This document shows, one piece after another, positions 22,792 through 33,329 of a stretch of DNA of 64,000 nt. Origin of the DNA: Isoetes taiwanensis. Its lineage: Eukaryota > Streptophyta > Lycopodiopsida > Isoetales > Isoetaceae. The notes beneath the pieces were generated by a model. The model searched no databases. It had not been told where the DNA came from and was given only the letters and a program-made list of their open reading frames with translations. Every line of letters begins with the position of its first letter. Position 1 is the stretch's first letter. Position numbers and translations under genes: made by a program. The stretch covers positions 9,499,614 to 9,563,613 of the forward strand of contig JAJEKV010000034.1 of the NCBI GenBank assembly GCA_021234155.1, read 5' to 3'.

Positions 22792-24038
22792 TCACGGATG
22801 ATAATCTTCTCCACCGACTGCTCTCGGCTTCTTTGTAATGTCTTCAACATGCACCCTCCCAAACCTGGTACATTCTTGGCATGGCTTAACCTTCTCCTGG
22901 TCAAAGGGCCAGATACCAGTGGCTCTAAAACCTGCCTTGATGTTTTGGGGTGTGAGGCCGCATGCAATTGATTGTGAAATCAATTCTGCTATCTCCTCCT
23001 TCTTTGGTTCAGCCCTCCCTTTGCTAACCATGTAGGCAGCTCTATGCCTTTTGAATGCTGCCTTAAAAGGGGCAAAGCATGCCACATCTAGAGGTTGAAG
23101 TCTATGAGATGTGTGTGGAGGCAATAAGGCAAAGTGGATGCCCTTCTCTTTTGCCTCCAATATGACTTCCAGCTCTACATGACTGCCATGACCATCCAAT
23201 ATGATAAGGTGAGGCTGGTCTGGGGATACACCACCTGGAACTCTTGCTGCAAAGTGTGACAACCATGACTTAAACAGTTCTGATGTCATCCAAGCCGAAG
23301 ATTGGACAGCCTGAATGGCACCTTCTTCACATCTTGCAATGTGATCCTGCCTCATGCGATTACCTTTAAAAATATACATGTTGGGGATCCTGTACCCCTC
23401 AGCATTAACACAAACCAAAATTGTAAACCATTCCCTATTATTCATGACTACCTCACTCACCCTATTCCCCCCCTTTCTAGCTATGATTTTCAGCCCCTTC
23501 ACTTTCCCTGCCTGAATTCCAGTCTCGTCAGCATTCCATATCCTTGAGGCTGGGAAGGCAAATTCAGCATAAATCTGCTTAAGCCCGGCATAGAAGTTGT
23601 CGAGGTTCTCCTGTGTCATGGCACGGGCCCTCACATCTAGGGTTTCTGGACTCCTTAGAGCAACTTCGGGGTGTCTTTGCTTAAAGAGCTTCCACCACTT
23701 AGTGCCTGGTACTCCAGATTCACCACATGACCCCCCTGCTTTAGCCATCTCTCGGCCGCCTTCTCCTTGACAACAGATAGTGTAACCCCCATCCCTTGCT
23801 GCGCCTGCTAAGGGGCCCAATTGACGAGCTCCTCCTCTTGGAGAGTTGTCAATATTTGTGGATGATTTGTTTGCTTGTGGCTTGTTCGACCATATAGCCA
23901 ATCCCTGATTGTGGACTCTGATATACCAGACCTCCTAGATGCCTCTCTAATCAAAATGCCAAATTCGCTTACCTCTTCGAGGATGTCGAGCATTTGCTCT
24001 TCTGTCCATTGATCTCTCCTACTCGGCCTCCTTGGCAT
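22792..24038 (-). pseudogene. pogo/Tigger (jerky, CENP-B-like) DDE transposase, frameshifted
   Basis: The N-terminal frame (24038-23808) starts MPRRPSRRDQWTEEQ and holds a psq-type helix-turn-helix (ASRRSGISESTIRDWL). The catalytic frame (23901-22792) has the DDE_1 domain: NADETG (Asp125), ILDGHGSH (Asp236) and LQPLDVACFAPFK (Asp272), giving a DD35D spacing typical of pogo elements of the Tc1/mariner superfamily. GTKWWKLFKQRHPEV is the CENP-B-like DNA-binding region. The join near 23.75-23.82 kb needs two frame changes and crosses a stop, so the enzyme is inactive although all three catalytic Asp codons survive. Terminal inverted repeats were not found. Confidence 0.85.
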
Positions 24039-24039
24039 T

Positions 24040-24990
24040 GGACTGGTAGCAGCACTGACCTGTGGTGCCCTCCTCTTTGTCCTGGGGCATGAGACCCTCT
24101 TGGATGATGCCGGGTCTCACGGTACCCCTTTCAAGATCGGTTCTCTTCGTGCCCTCGCGTCGAAACCATGGCTACCTTAGGTGCTCTTCACAGCCTCTTC
24201 TCGATAACATATGAACTATGGAAGGAGGGCAAGATTTTATGGCCATGGAAGCCATAGCGGGTGTCGGAGAATTGAAATTCGAAGAATGCAATCGAGTGCA
24301 AGCTTTGGACGTCAAATCGTTTTAAACCCGCATTGAATTCGTTTCAAATCGGCATGCTCGGGGTTTTTTCTTCAACACGGACATGGTCATCCAGTGCACG
24401 AGTATGGTCACCCAGGGCACGGTGCCTGGGACATTCGCTCACGACAGAGGCCACTGCAGGCACGGTTGATGGACCCTGGTGTCTCGGTTGACGGAACCCC
24501 AGATAATGACACCTGGCCACAAAACGACGGTACATAGACGCAGATACCCATGACATCATGACGATAACCCGCGAAGGGACGGGGGGGTTTCTGTCGCTCT
24601 GAGGTGGGGTCACGGCAGATTGCGACCATACCCTATCCAAAACTAGGAAAGCTAATAGATTGCAATGCAGGAGAGTCTCTTATATTTCCTAGAACTCCAG
24701 ATGTAATAATACAAGCTTGTTCACCCTGCAACTTGAACATAATCCATGCAAGACTTGGGAAGCCCAATGTATGAAGCTCATCTAAATCTTACAGATTTAG
24801 ACGTACCAATCACGTCTTTTATGTGGAAAGTGCAGTCAAAATTTCCATTCTATCATAATTTGCCTTGCTTGAGTGGCAACTCGAGTACAAACGTTTGGAA
24901 TATATCTAAACTAGAAAGAGAGTCTTTTGCTAAAATGTTGCCTTCCTCAAGTGTGCATAATAATTAGCTAAATTAGAATGAGTGCTTTTT
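24040..24990. other. flank of pogo element, no gene seen
   Basis: This includes the 5' side of the transposase reading frame and a GC-richer patch at 24.34-24.64 kb with a 98-codon reverse frame of no recognised family. The pogo terminal repeat should lie here but was not identifiable by eye. Confidence 0.4.
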
Positions 24991-25017
24991 TTCGAAGCTT
25001 CCTATAGAGCCATACTG

Positions 25018-25248
25018 TACCACAAAGCTAAGTGTTTATGGCCATTTGGCATAATAAACTAGGTGTTTATGTGCTTTTTAATGTACCACGAAGCTAGATG
25101 TTTATGGCCATTTGGCATCACAAAGCTAGGTGTTTATGGCCATTTGGCATAACAAACTAAGTGTTTATACACTTCTTAATGTACCACAAAGCTAGGTGTT
25201 TATGGCCATTTGGCATAACAAACTAGGTGTTTTATGCGCTTTTTAATG
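25018..25248. repeat. tandem array of about 66-bp units
   Basis: Units start TACCACRAAGCTA at 25018, 25083 and about 25180, and contain GTGTTTATGGCCATTTGGCAT. The middle unit holds an extra internal copy of the GCTAGGTGTTTATGGCC part. It looks like a small minisatellite. Confidence 0.75.
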
Positions 25249-25450
25249 TGTTACTGGTGGGTAACACCACTGCAACCAACAACTAAGATCTGATCTCAGC
25301 ATTAAAACTTGAGGGCAAGGTTGTTAAGGTGATCAAAGGAAAAAGCACTTCTTAAAGTGTTATAAGTAGGTAACACCACTGCAACCAACGGCTGAGATAT
25401 GATCTCAGCATTAAAACTTGACGGCCAGACTGTTAAGGTGATTAAACCCC
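25249..25450. repeat. two tandem copies of an about 109-bp unit
   Basis: Each copy begins TGTTA, then GGTAACACCACTGCAACCAAC, and ends GTTAAGGTGAT. The second copy begins near 25358. It follows directly on the 66-bp array, so the whole 25.0-25.45 kb block is repeat-built. Confidence 0.75.
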
Positions 25451-25889
25451 CGAAGAAAAAGCCTCTACTTTGGGATTTGAAACATAGAATAAATTGACAA
25501 CTTATCCCATAATATAACATTTGTGACAATTGCACGTTTCAAGAATGAATTCCTCAAATCAAGCGCGTGGAGTAGGAGCACCCTCCCTAGTAGGAGCACC
25601 CTCCCCTCTAACTTGTCCATGGCATCGAAAAGAGTTTGTATCATAACCAACTGTTAGTGGCAATTCACATGGTATTTTTATTGCCCTGCCCTGTCCTGCG
25701 CTGCTCTGAACAACACAGGACGATTTGCTCTTCTCTCTTCCCGCAAGCTGCTGAGCAGGTTGAAATCTGCAGCTTCAGCATGACATCAGCAAGTTTTCAG
25801 CTGGCCCATCGCTATTTCTTCATGTGAATCCCCCATTGGCCCATGGCTAAAGGCAGTGATCCCCAAAGTAATTAAATAAAAGCATGGCA

Positions 25890-26640
25890 AACTAATGTAG
25901 GGGATCAGCGCTGATCCTTTTTATCAGCAATCTGTTCACACGGCATGCCTGGTCCAGGCTTTGGCTAAGCTTTTTCAGCCGGATATAGAAGTCGATAGCC
26001 CAAATTTAGAAACATTTTATATATGAATATATGAATAGCGTGGCTGATTAGCGCTGATCTAAAAATCAGGCTCAGCTCACGCTGCATAGGCAACGCGTAG
26101 CGGATTCAGCCTGAGGGAATTTGTGCAGCGCGGATTCAGCCGCTTACCATAGATGCAAAGGGGTCTCATGTGAACGGGCCATAAGGGGAGCTTGCAGATT
26201 GAAAGAGCTTTAAAAAGATTGTGATCTTTTATAAGAGCTTTGAGAAGATCAGATGCGCATTTAAGCAACAGATGAGGACTTATGTAGGGTTCACAGGGAA
26301 TGTTTTTTTCAGGGCTGAATTCATCTGGCTGGATCAGGGCTGATCCTTTTGATCAGCAGTGTATTCACATGGATGCGGTGTATTTTGCTAGAAAATTTTC
26401 ACCTGGGGCAATTTTACTAGCCAAATTCAACCTGTGCAAAAAATTTTGCATGTGAATAGACCAGCTGATTAAGCGCTGATCCTAAATTGGATCAGCTGGG
26501 GGATAAACTGGAGATCAACTCACGCGGGATAGACCACGCGTGGCAAAATCAGCACAAACCAAAATCTGCAGCACAGAATCAGCTGCCGACTTCCGCTGAT
26601 TCAAATTCGATTCATGTGAACGGGCCTTTAAGCTACACTA
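25890..26640. repeat. two diverged MITE-like segments
   Basis: Segments at about 25.89-26.19 kb and 26.30-26.63 kb share the same order of motifs: GATCAGSGCTGATCCTTTT, GATTARGCGCTGATC, CTCACGC, and finish with CATGTGAACGGGCC. Parts are self-complementary (AGCGCTGATC, GGATCAGCGCTGATCC). This suggests two old copies of one non-autonomous element, with ends related to GTTCACA. Boundaries and target duplication are not certain. Confidence 0.4.
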
Positions 26641-26900
26641 CCAAATCATTGAGACAATTATATTGTGGCTGATGTCAAATCATCAAGACATTCAAGTTGA
26701 GCCTTATTTTTAGCTAACTACAAACAGAAGGAATGCATATAATTGATAATCGCTAAATAATGCATCAACCAGTAATCTCCTGAGGACGCTTATTAACTTT
26801 GTCAGAGGACTAAACTAAACTTACCTAGAGTCCTCTGGAATCCTACACAAACAGAAGCTGCAAATGACAAAGAGTCTTCTTATTAGCTTCTCAGGCAGTA

Positions 26901-28189
26901 TTAACCATGTTGCTTCTGACAAGCTTTGTCAGCTGCTTCTCGTTTCTGTGCCCGTTTAGCACGGCGGCCAGTAGGTTCTTTTACCACACCTTTCCCTTTT
27001 CCTCCCCTGGACGATGAACCAGTCTCCTCTGAGACAGAAACTTGCCGAACGCCAATGGGTCTGGCCTCCTTTCTTCCACCTCGGACATATCCACTGTCAC
27101 CCCATCGCCTATTGCCTAAGCGCATATTTGACGTATAATAGTGCTCTTCATAACAGTCATCTTCATAGTGGTAGTCCTCTACCTCATCCACTTCTTGAGT
27201 TGGTGGAAGTCCCTTGAACCATTTAGCCCTAAGCAGCAGGCAAACACTTTCTTCAACCAAATAATCATTCAGCCTGCATCATTTCTCAGATGTGTCAATC
27301 AATGCGCAAGATGCCTTACTAACAATTGAAGCATAAAGAAAAGGGAAACCGTGAACCTCCCATACCTCCCATCCAAAGAACGATACAAGAAAAGTGAGGT
27401 AAAGGGAAGCCTACATTGTGGACACCATGGCTCAGTTTTATAAGAAGCCCAACGCAGGATACATGTCACACTGCAGCATGATCTTTGTATCAGAAATAGC
27501 TAAAATACATAAACAGTGCAGAGTACATTTCTCATGGACTTGCCAATAATTGTGATCACACCCTTTGATTAGAGATGTTTCTGGAACAGCAATTTTCTCC
27601 AAGCAGATAGCACAAAGAGAAGGTTTGACTACAGCTCTACCAAAAGCCTGGTATACAACAACAGATATTAAAACTGGATGAAGATACCATAATGCTTTTT
27701 TTTTTAACAACAAGATTTTACATGTTTATAACTTTCCAAAATCTGTTAAACAAGAAAGCAAATATCATGTATAAAATGACCGTCAGTTTAGAACATAGAA
27801 AAAGATTGATGCACCGTTATTCAATAATGGCTAACAAAGACATTGAATCTCTAATCACATCCCTCAAGAACAAAGATAAGTAAAATTCTGCTATATTAAA
27901 GGTACCAAAACTCCATTCAAACAGCAACACTTGATGAGACATTCTGCCATAACTCATTTTAAAATCATAGTACCAAAAAAATAACTGCACATGCGAAAAA
28001 TAATGGTACCTTGTTATCAGACAGGTCAGCTGTCAAAGGACCTCCAAGGCTTAATAATGTTAAATCTTTCCCTGCAACCTCCATGAGTGTCATTACCCCA
28101 TGAGCATTATCACCAGAATGAACTGATTCAGAATTTGCAAACGGATCATCAACAGCAATGGCATCATCTGATGCCACAATATTTGACAT
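26901..28189 (-). CDS. RING-HC finger protein, four exons, probable E3 ubiquitin ligase
   Basis: This is the only gene I can rebuild completely. Exons are 28189-28010, 27647-27544, 27470-27366 and 27273-26901, giving a 253-residue protein. Introns are 362, 73 and 92 bp. The second uses a GC donor (TTG|GCAAGT) with acceptor CTGCAG; the others are GT-AG. The RING is C72-x2-C75-x14-C90-x-H92-x2-C95-x2-C98-x12-C111-x2-C114, and the codon of C95 is split by the GC-AG intron. A plant-conserved segment LVEESVCLLLRAKWF follows at residues 135-149, then an acidic patch (DEVEDYHYEDD) and a Gly, Arg, Lys-rich tail. RING-HC proteins pass ubiquitin from E2 to substrates; the substrate is unknown. No disabling lesion was seen. 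Confidence 0.85.
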
Positions 28190-29059
28190 TGTTCTGCTCT
28201 TTCGTTAAAGAACTGTCTTTGAAAATAATCCACCAAGTCTAATAGCCCCAAATTAAGTCGAGCTTAAGATTCTGTCTCTTCCCAATTGAGCAAACCCTAA
28301 ATTGCAACACAGCTTAAACTGCTTTAAGCCACCACCATCATCATACCCTATACGTGCAGAGAGGAATGGGCTGCTTTCTTGCGACCCCTGAACACTCTCA
28401 AGAAAATAGCAGCTTGTCAAGGACTTCCGCTGTGCACTTATAAGGCCAAAAACCACGAAAAGCCACCAAGCCCAAATAGCATGGCTATGAAAGCGGGAAA
28501 CTGACTCCAAAGGCAGCATGGCAGACACTATTAGTATGTCCGCATTCTAATAAGTTTAAACACGATCTTCTTTGTATATCAGCAATATAGGTAATAAAAC
28601 TGAGCAAGAAAAAGATAATCGAATTCTGACTAACTCGACCTTCTTACTTGCTGTTGCCCTTTCTTTGTAAACTTTTTTGATTAAAAGCGCCTTTGAAACC
28701 CTAAGCGGCTCCACAAAGGAGCTGCCAAGCGGATGAACGAAAGCAAAGCTTTGATTCAGAAGGAAAACGATAATAGATCAAACCTAGAAATAAAGGCGGT
28801 CCACCGTATAGCGCTATGACTTCAAAAACTAGAAGAGAAATTGAAAAGCTGTTCTACTTAGAAGCTCTCCCACAAGTGCTGAACGGTCCAGATGCAGTTT
28901 GACATCTCTCAGTGGCTTGGATGTTTTGCATGATTGCTGCAATGTGGACACGTGTGATGTCGGGTCTTTTCTTTTGGGGCTTTTAGGATATGCTTGCCGT
29001 TAAATGCTCTTGACGGTTGCGATCTGTTTAGAAAATTGCGCACAATTTAGTTCGACCTC
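28190..29059 (-). promoter_or_regulatory. 5' leader and promoter region of the RING gene
   Basis: This lies directly upstream of the RING start codon on the minus strand. It holds telo-box cores (AAACCCTAA at about 28304 and AAACCCTAAG at 28696), which are common in plant housekeeping promoters. No clear TATA box was seen. A 91-codon frame at 28528-28253 may be a chance frame in the leader. The MITE at 29.07 kb sits at the upstream edge. Confidence 0.4.
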
Positions 29060-29516
29060 TATAAAAAGGGCTCAGGATAATCTTACCCTGGATTGAGGGA
29101 CCCGGAGGACGGCATCCCGGGAGGACGTGTGATCCCGGAGGACGGGATCCCCCTTACTGCGCAGTAACTGCGCAAAAAACTGAACCCTTATAGGGAAAAT
29201 CAGGGAAGTTTTTGTGTGGCTTTTTCTTGCTCGATTCTCCTCCAAATCGGGTAGCGTCTGTGCTAGGGTGGTCGGAATCAGTGGGAGGATAGGATCAGGT
29301 ATCAGCAGAGGAGGAAGGAGGGCGAGCGCCGCAGCGATGGCGCTGCCCCAATCTTGCCAAAAAAAAACCTACGAACTGCGCAGTAGCCTTTAACTGTGCA
29401 GTTAACGGCGGGATCCCGTCCTCCGGGATCACACGTCCTCCCGGGATGCCCTCCTCCGGGATCACACCTCCGGGATCCCTCAATCCAGGGTAAGATTATC
29501 CTGAGCCTATAAAAAG
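29060..29516. mobile_element. Mutator-like MITE with 9-bp target duplication
   Basis: The element spans 29069-29507 (439 bp). Both sides carry the 9-bp direct repeat TATAAAAAG (29060-29068 and 29508-29516). Terminal inverted repeats begin GGCTCAGGATAATCTTACCC and extend inward about 100 bp, with sub-terminal repeats of a CCCGGAGGACG-type motif. The 9-bp duplication and long inverted ends are typical of Mutator-like elements. It has no coding capacity, so movement would need a transposase from elsewhere. The near-identical target copies imply a fairly recent insertion. Confidence 0.9.
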
Positions 29517-29997
29517 CCCTTATGGGTCACTCCTCATGGGTTTTTTAGCATCATGGATTCGGCATATTCTTTGGAATATGTATCAAAAAAGAACATCACT
29601 CCTGTCAGTCTTAAAATTTAAAATCACTCCTGTCAGTCTTAAAATTTAACAGTTTTCAAAAGACAAAATAATTTTATGCCTTTCGCATGGCATAAAATTC
29701 TCAAATTCTAACCTTTTATATGCCAGACAAAAATTCAAAATGACAGAATCCATTAATCAAAAAATATAGAACAAAGACACATTTGTATTACTGCATTATA
29801 ACTCAAAAGAGTATATAAATAGATCAGCTAACGAGCAAAATTGCTCTCTTATCTTTTATTGTATACCAATCCTTAAAACACACTTGCCAATCTATGAATT
29901 CAAATGGTTCATCACATAATGAGACCAAAATTGTTGTGTAAGTGTCTCTAGGTTCACATAAGTTCTTCTAGCACTATTGATAGCATTTTGGAACAGG

Positions 29998-30097
29998 TAA
30001 TTCCTGCCAGCAGGAAATTTCGGGGCGAAAAGCCCTGCCGCGCGGTGGCAACCGCGAGCCTAGGCACGCGCCCCGAATTTCCTACAGGCAGGAATTT
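29998..30097. repeat. inverted repeat, 28-bp arms
   Basis: ATTCCTGCC...GAAATTTCGGGGCG at 29998-30026 pairs with CGCCCCGAATTTCCT...GGCAGGAAT at 30069-30097. A GC-rich spacer contains a second small palindrome (CCGCGCGG). Outside, GGAACA near 29990 pairs with TGTTCC near 30135. It could be a small foldback element or the end of a larger one. Confidence 0.6.
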
Positions 30098-30224
30098 CTG
30101 GACGAAAAAAACACCGTCCGTGATATTTTTAATGTTCCAAACAATTTTTCGGCGACTTTCTGGCACCAAAAATTTAGCAACCCGTCGACAAAAGGTTTCA
30201 GGTTTAAAAAACAAGGCGAAAATG

Positions 30225-30892
30225 TCAAAATATCACGGCGGCATTTTTCCGGTGAGAAAAATGTTGCTCACAACTTGCTATGCTTCTAGGAATAAGCACG
30301 TGACATTGCCATAAATTCATTAGGGCTGGAAAACTGTGCCACCAGTTATCACATGTTCCATTTTCATCTCTACAAATAGACCAAGCCACCGTCATACCTT
30401 TATTCTTCACAGCCCTGTAAATTGTCCCAACAAAGTCCTCTCTCTTACTCAGTACCCAATCAACCTCTGAAACGAACTTCAAAAGTAACATTTTGAACCA
30501 GTTGTTTCAAAAATTCTTCTCGCAAAAAGGTGGGGAGGGGGATGGATACATAATACAAGAAGTATTTCATAATTTTTGGATACCCAATGGTTGACGACAA
30601 GCATAAAAATTATTATAACCATTAAATAAACCATGGACTTCCTGAGTATTTTTCTAAATATATATAAATCCTATAGAAAAATCTTTGGAATATTCGTGTC
30701 ATGGGGGCACCAATCCCGGCCGTCCATTCTGTTAACTTGCCGTTGGATTGTGCCGACAAAGTTTTCTTCAGGGTCACGGCATCTCTGATGCGACAAAGTT
30801 TTCTTCAGGGACACGGCATGTCTGATGCGATGGAGATCTTGAAATGTTATGATACATAAAACCATCGATGACGACCTGCTATTTTCTGCCAC
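30225..30892 (-). other. two related short coding-like remnants, family unknown
   Basis: The reverse frames 30491-30225 and 30892-30671 share a motif, REDFVGTIYRAVKNK in one and EENFVGTIQRQVNRM in the other. The first also contains AWSICRDENGTCDNWWHSFP. They look like two decayed copies of the same protein segment, but I do not recognise the family. Confidence 0.3.
30754..30827. repeat. 37-bp tandem duplication
   Basis: Two head-to-tail copies (30754-30790 and 30791-30827) begin CGACAAAGTTTTCTTCAGGG and differ at about two positions. Confidence 0.8.
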
Positions 30893-31267
30893 TAGGTTGT
30901 TCCGGAAGAATGCAGTTTTTGTTCCGGAAGTTTCTTCTGCAAGCGGGTTGGGCTCCGCTTTTGGGGCGATTTTTGTGCTCTGCTCTTCCTTTGTGGAGGA
31001 TGGGGCAATTTTTTGGGCTATCCTATGTTGCAGCGGAGCGGACGATTTGTTGGAAGCAAGGGCTATGGCATTTTTTGGTGTATGGTTACGGTGGTCTGCT
31101 GAGCTATGAACAGTCTGTCGTTCCTCTCCATTTGGCAGTTGTTCACAAAAAGACAGATAGAAAGAGCATAAAAACTAAGAAAAGCTGCCCATGGCAGGAT
31201 AAAAGATTGTGCTTAATTCTTCCTTATACTTGGCTGATTGTCTTTTTTCGCGTTTAGCTCGCTAAAA

Positions 31268-31634
31268 ATGACAATTTCATTGTGGCATAGGGGATCTAGA
31301 GGGGATTTACCATCAAAGCAGGGGCATTCTCGTTCTCATAGTTTCCGGAGGTAGGGCTTTTTTGAAAAAAGCACTCTCCTATTGTACTTATTTATAGATG
31401 ACTTAGGTTTTGATTTTGATATGTAGGGAGAAAAGGGATGCATCATCAAGGCAGGAACATTAATTTAAGGTTTCTTTGGCAGGTTATAGAAAATTAATGT
31501 GGTTTTTCTATGTATGCAGGGAGGATCAAACAAGACATGATCTATCCAATCCAGGGAACAATCTTTACGTTACAGGACTTTCTACTCGTGTAACAGAGAA
31601 GGATTTAGAAAGACATCTTTCCAGTGAAGGGAAG
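31268..31634 (+). CDS. 5' exons of an SR45a-like RNA-binding splicing factor (partial)
   Basis: Two exons join in frame: 31268-31350 (starting MTISLWHRGSRG, ending in a Ser/Arg/His-rich stretch) and 31520-31634. Splice sites are GGAG|GTAGGG and TATGCAG|GG, then GAAG|GTAATG. The second exon encodes NPGNNLYVTGLSTRVTEKDL, the start of the RRM of plant SR45a-type proteins, with RNP2-like LYVTGL. The remaining RRM exons, including RNP1 (RGFGFV type), are not found in the next 600 bp. So it is a truncated duplicate, or a gene cut by the LRR-containing sequence downstream. An acceptor at about 31257 suggests further upstream leader. Confidence 0.6.
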
Positions 31635-31806
31635 GTAATGCTAATCATTCTGTTTTACCAACTGTTAGTTCAGGTTTTTATATCCATCGAAAAACTGAAA
31701 ATGATAAGAGATTCTAATTGTATGCATCCTGTCATTAACTTATATAATCGAATGCAATATGATTGCAGACCCAAGTTGGCTGTTTCATACATTTCCATAG
31801 TTAGAA

Positions 31807-32819
31807 TGACAGTAGCTAGCTTGGTTTTCAGCATTCTACTAATGTGCACTGGGGTTGAGTTGTTCAAACTAAACTCAACCCCAGGCACATGGTACGATTT
31901 TGGCAACAACTGGGATTCAGGCAAGGTGAGCTTAGCTCTTTTTCCGTAACTAGTGTTTGCAATTTGAAAATGACCAATGTTCATGACTTGCAGATTACAG
32001 AGACAACTCAAAGGAGTTCATGGTTTTGAAGCAAATAAAGGCATGCTCTGCGCGTTGCCTTGGTCGTTTCGAGCAGGATTTTCAGTTGTCTTATTGATCG
32101 GTCTGCACAAGACATAGGTATATTCTTTTCTTGGTCTGAATGCAAGATCTTAAGTTTATTCCTTTGTTTAGATATGTCAGCAGCACATGCTTACCCATTT
32201 TGTAGTTTCATTGAATTATATAGATGGTCCTTTGCCTTCTTTCTTTGGTGAGCTTTATCTCACTGGCCGTATACCTGAGTCAATTGGCAGGCTTTGAAGT
32301 TTACAGAAATTGGCCATGGGTGGCAATAGTTTGAATGGACCAATTCCTGCTGATGCTATACTCAATATGACAACTTTGGCATATTTGGATCTCAACAACA
32401 ATCACCTCAATGGCTCCATTCCAAAGACTTTGAGCTACTTGACAAGCTTGAGATACTTGGATTTAAGAAACGACAAGTTAACAGGTGTTCTTCCTTTCAA
32501 TACTTCTTTTCTCAGCAAGCTCAACATATTTAGGGCTGGTGGCAATTCTCAGTTATGCTACAACAGCTCTATCACATCTAGCAAGTTAATAACAGATTAT
32601 TCTCAATGTGATAGCTTAGGTAATCCAATTTCTTCAGAAGGCCCTGCACTCTCTCCTGATACATATTCTCCAATGCCGGAGCCAGTAAATCAGAGTGCAT
32701 CTAGCAAACATAAGAGCCCCAAGAAGGTTGTTTGGGTGGTTGCCATAGCGCTTGGTGTGATTGCCATATTCATTGCTTTAGTGGTCATTATGTCCAAATG
32801 GTGCAGGTGGAAGGAATAG
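31807..32819 (+). pseudogene. leucine-rich-repeat receptor-like protein remnant
   Basis: The segment 32222-32819 reads as LRRs (LPSFFGEL, LTGRIPESIGRL, LNGPIP, LDLNNNHLNGSIPKTL, LDLRNDKLTGVLPF), then a cap with N..LCYNSS, a Pro/Ser stalk, a membrane helix VVWVVAIALGVIAIFIALVV and a short WCRWKE tail with stop. This is receptor-like-protein layout; no kinase follows. An in-frame TGA at 32295-32297 sits inside the GRL-SLQKL repeat, and about ten residues seem lost just before LTGRIP. A possible signal-peptide exon begins at 31807 (MTVASLVFSILLMC) and ends at a donor near 31925. It appears decayed, probably non-functional, unless translation starts after the stop. Confidence 0.65.
31850..31886. 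repeat. perfect 13-bp hairpin
   Basis: CTGGGGTTGAGTT and AACTCAACCCCAG flank an 11-base loop, inside the possible signal-peptide exon of the LRR remnant. Confidence 0.7.
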
Positions 32820-33160
32820 AACTAAGTATATCAAAAGATGATATATTGTTTCAAGGACAGTGGCATTATGGAATTACAAGCATCTGAACAGAAGGCTATT
32901 TGGTTATTTCCCTTGCAATTCAAGAGTGCATATCAACATTTTATTGGATTCTTGAATCCACATTTTTGGACATCCACAGGGGCGCATTTCGCTGCTGTTG
33001 TTTATAATTCTTCATGGACAAGTACAGACATTACTCTTTTTCTTGATTTCTGGTTGTAAGAGATAGAAGATTACCACTGTTGATATTAAGATCCATTCTT
33101 TGTTAGACAGTGGCTGTTACAGAACCGCAGATTACATTTTTATCATCTTATGTGTCGATT

Positions 33161-33320
33161 GCATGCATCTATTTGGATGCATGCACGTGGAAAAAACACT
33201 CGTTTCAACATTGGGTATTTTAACACCCGATAACTTTTGAGCCGAATATATTATACACAAGGTGTCCTTTTGCACCAAATTGAACAAAAAAAATTGCTCG
33301 CGGCGGCCTTGGCCGCCGCG
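33161..33320. repeat. two perfect short palindromes 3' of the LRR remnant
   Basis: GCATGCATC / GATGCATGC with a 6-base loop lies at 33161-33184. CGCGGCGGCC / GGCCGCCGCG with a TT loop lies at 33299-33320. The second is an island of pure GC in AT-rich DNA and may mark an element end. Confidence 0.7.
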
Positions 33321-33329
33321 ATAAATTTC

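Noticed and set aside
28253-28528. 91-codon frame upstream of the RING start codon
   Set aside because: Lies in the presumed leader and promoter, has no family match, and cannot be joined to exon 1 in frame with confidence.
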